A DNA stretch of 64,000 nt, from assembly GCA_963819735.1 (NCBI GenBank), contig CAWFXC010000004.1:186001-250000 (forward strand), read 5' to 3'. The notes beneath the pieces were generated by a model. It made no database searches and had not been told where the DNA came from. It saw only the letters and a program-made list of their open reading frames with translations. The position numbers and the translations under genes were made by a program. This document shows, piece by piece, positions 1-7,113 of the stretch. Within the stretch, counting starts at the first letter, position 1, and every line of letters starts with the position of its first letter. This DNA is from CAWFXC01 sp963819735 (GTDB taxonomy: Bacteria; Actinomycetota; Acidimicrobiia; IMCC26256; DASPTH01).

Positions 1-241
1 ACACGGCGAGCACGCCACGCGCCCGTTCGTCGGCATCGAGCAGGGCCAGCCGATTTCGCGCGCCGCGCTCCTTGAACGAGCCGGTGAACTGCAGGTTCTC
101 GAACTTCACGACGACGTCGGCGCCGGTGATCGCCGACAGCGTGGCCGACCGGGCCGACGGCGTCGCCGGCACCGGCTCGCGCAGGCGCGCGGCCGCGTCG
201 GCCACATCGGCGGCCGAGACCGGCAGCCCGGGCGGGTTCAT
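1..241 (-). CDS. Threonine/serine dehydratase-like PLP enzyme (partial, C-terminus outside window)
   Basis: Only the first 80 codons are in the window; the gene runs off the left edge. The N-terminus contains FENLQFTGSFKERGARN, the PLP-lysine region of the tryptophan-synthase-beta fold family (threonine ammonia-lyase, serine dehydratase), where the SFK lysine forms the Schiff base. The known family reaction is PLP-dependent deamination of threonine or serine to a 2-oxo acid and ammonia. The ATG is at 239-241, 21 nt downstream of the stop of the deacylase gene, so the two are probably co-transcribed. A role in amino-acid catabolism next to a D-amino-acid-releasing enzyme is plausible. Without the C-terminus I cannot separate biosynthetic IlvA from catabolic types. 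Confidence 0.8.
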   Translation of the reverse strand, partial: MNPPGLPVSAADVADAAARLREPVPATPSARSATLSAITGADVVVKFENLQFTGSFKERGARNRLALLDADERARGVLAV

Positions 242-262
242 CGGATGACGCGGCGGCGTCGG

Positions 263-1984
263 TCAGGCAAGCGACGCAGTCGAGGTGTCGCGTCCCGACC
301 GCAGCATGGTGCCGCTGCGCGCATCGGTGAGGGCACCGTCGCGCACGATCGCGTCCCCGTTGACCAGCACGTGGTCGATGCCGTCGGCCTCGGCGTAGAG
401 GCGACCGGCACCACCGGGCAGGTCCATGCGCATCCGGACCTCGTGGCTCGCGACGGTGTCGGGGTCGAGCACGACGACGTCGGCCTTCCACCCTTCGGTC
501 ACGCGACCGCGCTCGTTGAGCCCGTAGAGCTGCGCGGGCACGTCGGTGATGAGTTGGACCGCCTCTTCGAGCGGGAGCAGGCCGCGCTCACGCACCGCGT
601 GGGCCAGCACCTCGGTGGAGTAGTTGAACGACGCGAGGAGGTCGAGGTGGGCGCCGGCATCGGACGCGCCGATGAGCGCGCGCTGGTCGCGCCACACCTG
701 GATGCGGGCCTTCCAGTCGTCGTCGGTCTCCTGCGCGACCTGGGTACCGAAGCTGGTGTTGAGCTCGTCGGCCCGGGCGATGTCGCACAGCACGTCCCAC
801 GGGTCGCGGCCCTCGTCGGTCGCGATCTCGCCGACCGTGCGGCCGCGGTACTGCTCGTTCTCGGACGCGAGCACGTCGTAGATCTTCAGGTTGCCCCAGT
901 TGGCGAGGGTGCGGAGCGGGTTGGTGTCGCTCTGCGCGAGCTCGTTGAGGTGGGCCAGCGCGTCGCGGTCCTCGAACAGCGCGAGCTTCTGGTCGAGCGG
1001 CAGGAGCATGGGGCCGTCCCAACCGGGGATGGCGTCGAGCACGAATCCCGAACGGAACGACAACCGCACCGGGAAGCTCATCGGCACGGTGAGCGCGACC
1101 ACCCGGCCGCCCTTCTCCCGCGCCCGGTCGCCCGCTTCGAGCTTCAACTCGCAATCGGCGAGGTTCTTGGCGTTGACCGTCATGACGTTCCAGTTGAGTG
1201 GCCGTTGCGCGGCGACCGACATGTCGGCCATCAACTCCACCGCCCACGGCTCGAACTTGGGGCCGACCATGGGGATGAACTCGAGCGACGTGCCGGGATA
1301 CTCCGACACCGTCCCGCACAGCGTGACGATCTCGTCGCGCGACGCGAAGCGCGAGGGCACCATGTGGCCGTCGGCGTCGTTGTGCGTGCGCGCCCACGAC
1401 GACGAGAAGCCGGTCGCACCCGCTTCGAGGCCGGCGCGCAACAGCGCCTGCATCTGCTCGATCTCCTCCGGCTTCGCCTCGCGCGTGGTGGATTCCTCGC
1501 CCATCACGATGCGGCGAATGGCGGAGTGACCCACCATGAACCCGGCGTTGATGCCGAGGCGCCCTTCGATCTCGTCGAAGTACTCAGCGGTGGTCTTCCA
1601 GTTCCAAGGGACGCCGTCGCGCAGCGACTCGAGCGGCATGCCCTCGACGCGCGCCAGCATGCGCATGAGGTAATCGCCGTCGGACGGGTCGTCGGAGAGC
1701 GGTGCGATCGTGAAGCCGCAGTTCCCCGCCAGCGCGGTGGTGACCCCGTGCAGGGGCGACGGCGTGAGCGCGCCGTCCCAGAACACCTGCGCGTCGTAGT
1801 GCGTGTGCACGTCGACGAACCCGGGGGTGACCACCTTGCCCGTCGCGTCGATCACCGTCGCCGCGGGGTCGTCGATCGCCCCGATGGCGACGATCCGGTC
1901 GCCCTGGATCGCGACATCGGCGCGGCGGCGGGGCGCGCCGGTGCCGTCGACCAGATCTCCACCACGGATCACGACGTCGTACAT
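263..1984 (-). CDS. N-acyl-D-amino-acid deacylase family amidohydrolase
   Basis: A 573-residue metal-dependent amidohydrolase. It begins with the small beta-sandwich typical of the superfamily (VVIRGGDLVDGTGAP), then the metal motif GFVDVHTHYDAQVFWD, the NCGFTIAP segment whose Cys is the bridging ligand in D-aminoacylases, GHSAIRR, and the late metal/catalytic Asp in GASDAGAHLD. Length fits the family. The family hydrolyses N-acyl-D-amino acids or related cyclic amides; the substrate here is unknown. The ATG at 1984 is preceded by AAGAGGAG at good spacing, so this mRNA is leadered. Upstream there is a TACGCT -10-like hexamer. It probably forms an operon with the dehydratase-like gene 21 nt downstream. 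Two paralogues lie at 42411-44111 and 45621-47402. Confidence 0.9.
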   Translation of the reverse strand: MYDVVIRGGDLVDGTGAPRRRADVAIQGDRIVAIGAIDDPAATVIDATGKVVTPGFVDVHTHYDAQVFWDGALTPSPLHGVTTALAGNCGFTIAPLSDDPSDGDYLMRMLARVEGMPLESLRDGVPWNWKTTAEYFDEIEGRLGINAGFMVGHSAIRRIVMGEESTTREAKPEEIEQMQALLRAGLEAGATGFSSSWARTHNDADGHMVPSRFASRDEIVTLCGTVSEYPGTSLEFIPMVGPKFEPWAVELMADMSVAAQRPLNWNVMTVNAKNLADCELKLEAGDRAREKGGRVVALTVPMSFPVRLSFRSGFVLDAIPGWDGPMLLPLDQKLALFEDRDALAHLNELAQSDTNPLRTLANWGNLKIYDVLASENEQYRGRTVGEIATDEGRDPWDVLCDIARADELNTSFGTQVAQETDDDWKARIQVWRDQRALIGASDAGAHLDLLASFNYSTEVLAHAVRERGLLPLEEAVQLITDVPAQLYGLNERGRVTEGWKADVVVLDPDTVASHEVRMRMDLPGGAGRLYAEADGIDHVLVNGDAIVRDGALTDARSGTMLRSGRDTSTASLA

Positions 1985-2082
1985 GTGGGCTCCTCTTGTT
2001 CTGCGACCTGGGTTGAGCGTAGACCTACGGGTCCGCGCCGTCGGCCGATCATCTGGACAGGAACGCTCGTGGACGTGACCTC

Positions 2083-2775
2083 GTGGATCTGAACCAGGCG
2101 TTACGTACCACCGGTGCCGTACGCGAGTTCCAGGCGGAGCCCGTGCCCGACGAGTTGGTCTACCGCCTGCTCGACACCGCCAGGTTCGCGCCCAATGGCG
2201 GCAACCGCCAAGCCTGGCGGGTGATCCACGTGAAGGATTCGGAGCAGCGGCTCGCGTTGCGCGACCTCTACCTCCCCGGCTGGTACCAGTACCTGCCCCA
2301 GATGGAAGCCGGCCTCACGCCGTTCGCTTCGATCACCGACCGCGAGGCCGAGGCGCGGGCGATCGCCCGGGCGCCCGAGGTCGCGGCGCGTGCAGCCGAG
2401 GCGGCGCCGGGGTTCGCCGAGCGGTTCCACGAGGCGCCCGTGCTCCTGGTCCTCCTCGCCGACCTGCGCCGGCTGGCCACCGTCGACCGCGACCTCGACC
2501 GGTACACGCTCGTGGGCGGGGCGTCGATCTATCCGTTCGCCTGGAGCATCCTGCTCGCGGCGCACGGCGAAGGTCTCGGCGGGGTCATCACCACCATGCC
2601 CGTGCTGCGGGAAGACGACGTGAAGCAACGGTTCGGCGTGCCCGACGAGTTCGCAGTGGTCGGGGTGCTCGCGCTCGGCTACCCGGTGCGGCGCGCCACC
2701 CGGCTCACCCGCGCCCCGGTGGAGTCGTTCACCACCGTCGACCGCTACGACGGACCCGAGCTCGCGCCGGGCTGA
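2083..2775 (+). CDS. Nitroreductase family protein
   Basis: A 230-residue flavoprotein of the nitroreductase fold. The N-terminal RTTGAVREFQAEPVP and the following ARFAPNGGNRQAWRVI are the FMN-binding and dimer elements of the family, and GEGLGGVITTMPVL is the C-terminal FMN-contact segment. Family members reduce nitroaromatics, quinones, enones or flavins with NAD(P)H. The substrate cannot be told from sequence. The GTG start at 2083 puts the family N-terminus (MDLNQAL) first; no strong ribosome site is visible upstream. It is divergent from the deacylase and convergent with the methyltransferase, so it is probably monocistronic. Confidence 0.9.
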   Translation: MDLNQALRTTGAVREFQAEPVPDELVYRLLDTARFAPNGGNRQAWRVIHVKDSEQRLALRDLYLPGWYQYLPQMEAGLTPFASITDREAEARAIARAPEVAARAAEAAPGFAERFHEAPVLLVLLADLRRLATVDRDLDRYTLVGGASIYPFAWSILLAAHGEGLGGVITTMPVLREDDVKQRFGVPDEFAVVGVLALGYPVRRATRLTRAPVESFTTVDRYDGPELAPG

Positions 2776-2786
2776 CCGGCGCGACT

Positions 2787-2847
2787 CGCGGTTCATTGCG
2801 CCGTGAGTACCGCTCGGCGCAAACCACGCGGCAATGAATCAACCGCG
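2787..2847. terminator. Bidirectional hairpin between convergent genes
   Basis: Nested inverted repeat in the 77-nt gap between the converging nitroreductase and methyltransferase genes. The outer arms are CGCGGTTCATTGC (2787-2799) and an imperfect partner GCAATGAATCAACCGCG (2831-2847). The inner arms are GCGCCG (2798-2803) and CGGCGC (2815-2820), perfect. No T-tract follows, so it would be a hairpin-only actinobacterial-type terminator. Assignment is inferred from position and symmetry. Confidence 0.5.
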
Positions 2848-2852
2848 CGCGC

Positions 2853-3657
2853 TCAGCCGCGGCCGAGGATCTCGGCGTGGAGGATGGCGAACCAGCCGTC
2901 GTCGGCGACGGCCCAGTGGCGCCAGGCGTCGGAGATGGCCCGCAGCTCCTCGGGCGTCGAGAACCCACGGTCGACGGCCTGGTCGGCGAACGCCGATCCC
3001 ACCACGCGATCGGCCCACATGCCGCCCCACCACGCGCGGTCGTCGGGCGTGGCGAAGCACCACGTCGACGCCGACGGAGTGACGTCGGCGAACCCCGCGG
3101 CGCGGGCCCACGACAGCAGCCGACGGCCGGCGTCGGGCTCGGCGTCGTTGCTGCGCGCCACCTCGTGGTACAGGTCGAGCCACCGGGTCAGACGCGGGTC
3201 GGCGGGGAACCACGTGAACGCCGCGTAGTCGGAGTCGCGGGCGGCGACCACGCCGTCGGGCGCGCACACGCGGCGCATCTCGACCAACGCGGCGACGGGA
3301 TCAGTGAGGTGCTGGAGCACCTGGTGCGCGTGCACGACGTCGAACGACGCGTCGCCGAAGGCCAACGCGTACACGTCACCGACATCGAAGGTCACGTTGG
3401 TGACGCCCTGCTCGCTTGCCGCGGTGCGCGCGCCGTCGAGCACGTCGCCTTCCCGATCGATGCCGACGACCGGCCCCGGCGCGACGCGGCGGGCGAAGTC
3501 GAGCGTGATGGTGCCCGGGCCATACCCGACGTCGAGCACGCGCCGATCCGGTACGAGCTCACCGAGCAGGTAGCCCGCCGAAATTCTCGGCGGTGCGCCA
3601 GCGGTGCGACCGCAGGACGCTCTCGTGGTGGCCGTGGGTGTAGGTGTCGGCGGGCAT
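2853..3657 (-). pseudogene. SAM-dependent methyltransferase, one-base frameshift
   Basis: Class I methyltransferase of about 267 residues once the frame is mended. The N-terminus MPADTYTHGHHESVLRSH is typical of the family and starts at 3657. The SAM-binding motif RVLDVGYGPGTITLDFA, then GIDREGDVLD, FDVGDVYALAFGD and HAHQVLQHLTDP follow in a different frame. The switch falls in the run AAATT at 3581-3585. Removing one base restores TAENS-AGYLLGEL. Total length is 3n+1, so there is one extra base and no other damage. The rest of the gene is fully open and conserved-looking, so an assembly error or very recent mutation is likely. A GACAAT hexamer 6 nt before the ATG could be a leaderless -10. 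Substrate unknown. Confidence 0.75.
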
Positions 3658-3714
3658 GGCAGCATTGTCGCAGACACCGCCGAGCGGCCCGGGCGCAATA
3701 GCGTCGGCGACGGT

Positions 3715-4287
3715 ATGGATTCCCTCGAGGCCTGGGCGCGCGCCGACGACGAATTCGATCGCCGCGTCCGGCTCGTCGGCCCCGACGACTGGGTTCGGCC
3801 CACGCCTTGCGCAGGCTGGACCGTGCGCGACCTCGTGGCGCACGTGGTGGCCGGCAACCGCATCAGTGTGATCCGGCTCCGCGGCGGGACCGACGACGAG
3901 GTGGCCGGCCTCGCGGGCTCCGACGTGCTCGGCGACGACGCGGTGGGGGCCTACGAGTGGAGCGCGGCGGCGTCGCGGGCCGCGTTCGCGCGGCCCGGCG
4001 CGTTGGAACGCACGGTCACCATCGGATCGCTGGGTGAGATCGCGGCGCCCCGGTTTCTCGAGCTGCGCACCGCCGATCTCGGCATCCACGCGTGGGATCT
4101 CGCCCGCGCCATCGGCGTCGACGAGTGGCTCGATCCCGAGCTGGCGGACGCGGTGCTCGAGTCGTTCCTCCCGATGGCCGGGTCGATCGGTGCCATCGGC
4201 GTGTACGGCACCGGCCCGAGCGGCGGTGTGACCGACGACGCCCCGGCGCAGACGCGCCTGCTCGACCTCACCGGCCGTCGCCCCTGA
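3715..4287 (+). CDS. DinB/mycothiol-dependent maleylpyruvate-isomerase-like protein (TIGR03086-type)
   Basis: A 190-residue four-helix-bundle protein of the actinobacterial DinB-like family. The N-terminus has the family signature DWVRPTPCAGWTVRDLVAHVV, whose His is a metal ligand, and the later ELRTADLGIHAWDLA supplies further Glu/His ligands. These proteins are predicted Zn-dependent, often mycothiol-linked transferases or isomerases; the reaction here is unknown. The ATG at 3715 is chosen because homologous sequence begins at MDSLEAWARADDEF; the frame stays open upstream but with non-conserved sequence. A TAGCGT hexamer at 3699-3704 suggests a nearly leaderless mRNA. It is divergent from the frameshifted methyltransferase, with a 57-nt shared region. 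Confidence 0.75.
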   Translation: MDSLEAWARADDEFDRRVRLVGPDDWVRPTPCAGWTVRDLVAHVVAGNRISVIRLRGGTDDEVAGLAGSDVLGDDAVGAYEWSAAASRAAFARPGALERTVTIGSLGEIAAPRFLELRTADLGIHAWDLARAIGVDEWLDPELADAVLESFLPMAGSIGAIGVYGTGPSGGVTDDAPAQTRLLDLTGRRP

Positions 4288-4313
4288 CTGCGGTCAGCGC
4301 GTGACTGCCGTCA
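4284..4313. terminator. Tandem mini-hairpins spanning both stop codons of convergent genes
   Basis: Two adjacent hairpins, CTGAC-TGCG-GTCAG (4284-4297) and TGAC-TGCC-GTCA (4302-4313), are near-copies of one another. The first contains the TGA of the plus-strand gene and the second the TGA of the MarR gene. Stems are short (5 and 4 bp), so terminator function is tentative. Confidence 0.35.
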
Positions 4314-4790
4314 GCGGGTGTCGGCCGTGGCAGTGGATGCCGTGCGCGCGGTGCGGTAGCGGACCGCGTCGAAGGCCGCCCCGAGCTGGCGGATCTGCGC
4401 CCGTGTGAGGTTGTCGATGAGGTTCCGCCGCACGCCCTGCACGTGGACCGGTGCCGCCGCCTCGAGCGCCGCGAACCCGGCGTCGGTGAGACCGGCGAGC
4501 GTGACCCGGCGGTCGTCGACGCTCGGCCGGCGCTCGACGAGGCCCTGGCGGACGAGACCGTCGAGGCGGCGGGTGAGTCCGCTGGGCGACAGGTGGAGCT
4601 GCTCGGCGAGATCGCACATCCGCAGTTGCCGGCCGGGCGCCTCCGACAAGTTCACCAGCACCCCGTAGTCGCCCTCGGTCATCCCGAAGCCCTCGAGCAG
4701 GTCGGCCTCGAGCGATGCGTGGACGGCGGCGTAGACCTCGACCAGACCCCGCCACGCCCGCATCTCTTCGTCGTCGAGCCAATTCGTCAC
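4311..4790 (-). CDS. MarR family transcriptional regulator
   Basis: A 159-residue winged-helix regulator. After helices with DYGVLVNLSEAPGRQLRM comes the recognition region LAEQLHLSPSGLTRRLDGLVRQGLVERR and the wing VDDRRVTLAGLTDAG, standard for MarR dimers, which usually sense small phenolic ligands or oxidants. The GTG at 4790 is chosen over the upstream ATG at 4820. Homologous sequence starts at TNWLDDEEMRAW, and a TAGGCT hexamer ends 7 nt before the GTG, implying a leaderless mRNA. It is divergent from the YceI gene across a 20-bp palindrome that overlaps both promoters. Autoregulation and control of yceI are therefore likely (inference). Confidence 0.9.
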   Translation of the reverse strand: MTNWLDDEEMRAWRGLVEVYAAVHASLEADLLEGFGMTEGDYGVLVNLSEAPGRQLRMCDLAEQLHLSPSGLTRRLDGLVRQGLVERRPSVDDRRVTLAGLTDAGFAALEAAAPVHVQGVRRNLIDNLTRAQIRQLGAAFDAVRYRTARTASTATADTR

Positions 4791-4797
4791 GGGTCCC

Positions 4798-4825
4798 AGC
4801 CTACCGAGTTCGCTACCCATCGCAA
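4798..4825 (-). promoter_or_regulatory. MarR gene promoter (leaderless)
   Basis: On the minus strand TTGCGA (4825-4820), 16-nt spacer, TAGGCT (4803-4798), then 7 nt to the GTG start at 4790. The -35 shares its first base with the palindromic operator. Confidence 0.55.
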
Positions 4826-4844
4826 TAGTTGACAGCACAACTAT
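4825..4844. promoter_or_regulatory. Palindromic MarR-type operator
   Basis: Perfect 7-6-7 inverted repeat ATAGTTG-ACAGCA-CAACTAT in the MarR/YceI intergenic region. Twenty base pairs with AT-rich perfect arms is the usual size of a MarR-dimer site. It contains the TTGACA -35 of the yceI promoter and abuts the -35 of the regulator gene, so occupancy would block both. Confidence 0.75.
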
Positions 4845-4857
4845 CTGGGGATATACT
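4829..4857 (+). promoter_or_regulatory. Promoter of the YceI gene
   Basis: Consensus-quality housekeeping promoter: TTGACA at 4829-4834, exact 17-nt spacer, TATACT at 4852-4857. Predicted start is near 4864, giving a leader of about 88 nt before the ribosome site GAAGGAG (4939-4945) and the ATG at 4952. Confidence 0.8.
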
Positions 4858-4951
4858 TGCGGAGGCAAGGAACACCGGGACCGTGAACGCGGCTCCCGGG
4901 TCCGAGATCGACGGCAGCACCAGCCCGCCGAACCAGTTGAAGGAGCCTCCC

Positions 4952-5494
4952 ATGGCGAATCTCTCCGAACTCACCCCCGGCACCTGGAACGTCGACGTGG
5001 CGCACTCGAACGTCGGCTTCGTCGCCCGCCACCTCATGATCACCAAGGTGCGCGGCCGCTTCACCGACTTCTCCGGCGTGATCGAGATCGCCGACGACCC
5101 GTTGCAGTCGTCGGTCCGGGCGACGGTCGACCTCGCGTCGATCACCACCGGCGACGAAGGCCGCGACGCCCATCTCAAGGGCGCCGACTTCTTCGACGTC
5201 GACAACTCCCCCGGCCTCTCGTTCGTGAGCACCGGGATCAAGGACGACGACGGCGACTACGTACTGTTCGGCGACCTCACCATCAACGGCACCACCCGTC
5301 AGGTGGAGTTCGCGCTCGAGTTCGACGGCGTCGCCACCGACCCGTGGAACAACACCAAGGCGGCGTTCAGCGCCGAGACCGAGATCAACCGCAAGGACTT
5401 CGGGCTCGCGTGGAACGTGGCCCTCGAGTCCGGTGGTGTACTGGTCGGCGACAAGGTGAAGATCCAGCTCGACATCCAGGCCGTCAAGGCGTAG
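4952..5494 (+). CDS. YceI family protein
   Basis: A 180-residue lipocalin-like beta-barrel protein. The start TPGTWNVDVAHSNVGFVARHLMITKVRGRF and the later GDLTINGTTRQVEFALEFDG are diagnostic of the YceI family, whose members bind isoprenoid or amphipathic lipids. No signal peptide is visible, so it is probably cytoplasmic, as is common for actinobacterial members. The ATG at 4952 follows GAAGGAG at 7-nt spacing. It is driven by a strong promoter and likely repressed by the divergent MarR protein. The VOC protein gene begins 46 nt downstream and could be co-transcribed. Confidence 0.9.
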   Translation: MANLSELTPGTWNVDVAHSNVGFVARHLMITKVRGRFTDFSGVIEIADDPLQSSVRATVDLASITTGDEGRDAHLKGADFFDVDNSPGLSFVSTGIKDDDGDYVLFGDLTINGTTRQVEFALEFDGVATDPWNNTKAAFSAETEINRKDFGLAWNVALESGGVLVGDKVKIQLDIQAVKA

Positions 5495-5540
5495 CGCGAG
5501 AGCACGAATCACGAGAGCACGAGAGAGCAGGAGCGAGGCC

Positions 5541-5987
5541 ATGAAGACGCAGGAGCTCGGACACGCGGTGCTGTACGTGCGAGACCTCGAGCGGTCGCGG
5601 CACTTCTACGGCGACATCCTCGGCTTCACGCAGCTGCCGGGCGGATTCCCGGGAGCCGAGGCGTTCGGCAACGGGCGCACGCACCACGAGCTCCTGCTCA
5701 TCGAGGTGGGGTCGGCGGCGGCGCCGATCCCCGCCGGCCGCCGGGTCGGCCTCTACCACCTCGGCTTCAAGATCGGCACGACCGACGACGAGTTGCGCGA
5801 GGCGATCCGGGAGCTCGAAGCCGCCGACGTGACCATCGTCGGCGCGTCCGACCACGGGGTCACGCACTCGCTCTACGTGCTCGATCCCGACGGCAACGAG
5901 CTCGAGCTCTACATCGACGTGCAGCCCGAGCTCTGGCACGACGACCCCGGCGCGGTCATGGCGCCGGTCAAGCCCCTCCGCCTCTGA
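5541..5987 (+). CDS. VOC family (glyoxalase/extradiol dioxygenase-like) protein
   Basis: A 148-residue vicinal-oxygen-chelate protein with two beta-alpha-beta-beta-beta modules. GHAVLYVRDLERSRHFYGDILGF gives the first metal His and the module signature, GLYHLGFKIG a second His, and DPDGNELELYID the metal Glu. The residue set resembles small catechol-2,3-dioxygenase-like or glyoxalase-like enzymes; which reaction is not determinable. The ATG is preceded by AGGAGCGAGGCC. It lies just downstream of the YceI gene in the same orientation. A small repetitive stretch (GAGAGCACGA units) precedes it. Confidence 0.8.
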   Translation: MKTQELGHAVLYVRDLERSRHFYGDILGFTQLPGGFPGAEAFGNGRTHHELLLIEVGSAAAPIPAGRRVGLYHLGFKIGTTDDELREAIRELEAADVTIVGASDHGVTHSLYVLDPDGNELELYIDVQPELWHDDPGAVMAPVKPLRL

Positions 5988-6014
5988 CCGGGTCGAACGC
6001 ACCGGCCCGCCCGC

Positions 6015-7010
6015 TCAGCCGGGGAGGTAGTCCTCGAGGCTGGCGATGGCGTACCCCTGCTCGCGGCAGGTCTCGAAGACCTTCTGCAGGTTCGTGAGCA
6101 GGTCGGTGCGCCAGTGCATCAGGATGATGTCGCCCGGCTCGAGCTGCGTGCCGTTCTGGAGGTCGAGCCGGCCGTCGTTGGTCGAGCCCTCCCACTGGAT
6201 CAGCGCCTTGAACCCGCACGACGCCGCCACCGCGCGCACGTTGTCGTTGTAGCTGCCGTACGGAGCCCGGAACAGCGTCGGCCGCCGACCGAAGGTGGTC
6301 TGGTAGTCGTCGAGCGTCCCGCACACCTCGGTCTGCAACTGGGTGGCCGACACCTTGGTGAGGTCGGGGTGGGTGATGGTGTGCGACTCGACCACGCCCC
6401 CGACCTGTTGCGCCTGGCGCCAGAAGTCGGCGCCGGCGTCGGCGTAGCCCTTCACCAGGAAGATGGAGAACGGGATGTTGGCCTGCTTCAGCAGCGCGAG
6501 CACCGCCGGGTCCTGGACGATGCCGTCGTCGATACCCAGGAAGATCACCTTGTTGGTGGTGGGGATCTGGCTGAACACCGGCGCCAGGTTGGTCGGCGGG
6601 AGTGCCACCGGTGTGGGGGTCGGCTGCGGCGGCAGCCCGAGGCCGGGCACCCGCAACGGGATGGTGGTGGTGGTCGGTGGGAGCGTCGTGGTCGTGCGGG
6701 GCGGTTTGGTGGTCGGCGGCGGCTTCGTGGTGGAGGGCGCGGTGACCGGCGGTGCGGTCGTGGCCGTGGTGGTGTCGGTGACCCCGGCGGCGGCATCGGC
6801 GTCGGCCGCGCTCAGGCTGACGGACGCCGACGCGACGTGGGGCTCCCCGCCGCCGATGAGCACATTGGTGGAACCGAGGAACGCCACCAGCAGCGCGGTC
6901 ACGCCGACCGCGACCGCGAACGTGCGCCACTGGATCTCCGACTGGCGTCGGTGGGCGTTCCGGTCGCGGGCGCGCCGAGACGTGGGAAATTGCTCATCAC
7001 CTTGACGCAC
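6015..7010 (-). CDS. Membrane-anchored polysaccharide deacetylase (NodB domain)
   Basis: A 331-residue protein. A basic N-terminus is followed by one membrane segment (about residues 31-52), then a Thr/Pro-rich wall-spanning linker (about 78-125) and a C-terminal NodB domain. NodB motifs are visible: FLGIDDG (usually TFDDG, so one Asp of the pair is kept), SHTITHPDL with both metal His, RAPYGSYN, and ILMHWR with the catalytic His. Such enzymes deacetylate N-acetylhexosamines in cell-wall or surface glycans outside the membrane. The GTG at 7010 is supported by TACCGT ending 7 nt upstream, implying a leaderless mRNA. The divergent MFS gene starts 103 nt away. Confidence 0.85.
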   Translation of the reverse strand: MRQGDEQFPTSRRARDRNAHRRQSEIQWRTFAVAVGVTALLVAFLGSTNVLIGGGEPHVASASVSLSAADADAAAGVTDTTTATTAPPVTAPSTTKPPPTTKPPRTTTTLPPTTTTIPLRVPGLGLPPQPTPTPVALPPTNLAPVFSQIPTTNKVIFLGIDDGIVQDPAVLALLKQANIPFSIFLVKGYADAGADFWRQAQQVGGVVESHTITHPDLTKVSATQLQTEVCGTLDDYQTTFGRRPTLFRAPYGSYNDNVRAVAASCGFKALIQWEGSTNDGRLDLQNGTQLEPGDIILMHWRTDLLTNLQKVFETCREQGYAIASLEDYLPG

Positions 7011-7017
7011 GAAGGAA

Positions 7018-7023
7018 ACGGTA
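7018..7023 (-). promoter_or_regulatory. Leaderless -10 for the deacetylase gene
   Basis: TACCGT on the minus strand, 7 nt before the GTG at 7010. No convincing -35. Confidence 0.45.
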
Positions 7024-7101
7024 CCGCCCGCCGGCCTCGCGGCGTGGTCTCCGGGCGTGTTCGCCGGGCGTGATCTCCCGGCCCCTGGCCCGAGCCCCCG
7101 G

Positions 7102-7107
7102 TACTTT
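7102..7107 (+). promoter_or_regulatory. Leaderless -10 for the MFS gene
   Basis: TACTTT, 6 nt before the GTG at 7114. No convincing -35. Confidence 0.45.
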
Positions 7108-7113
7108 GAGCGG

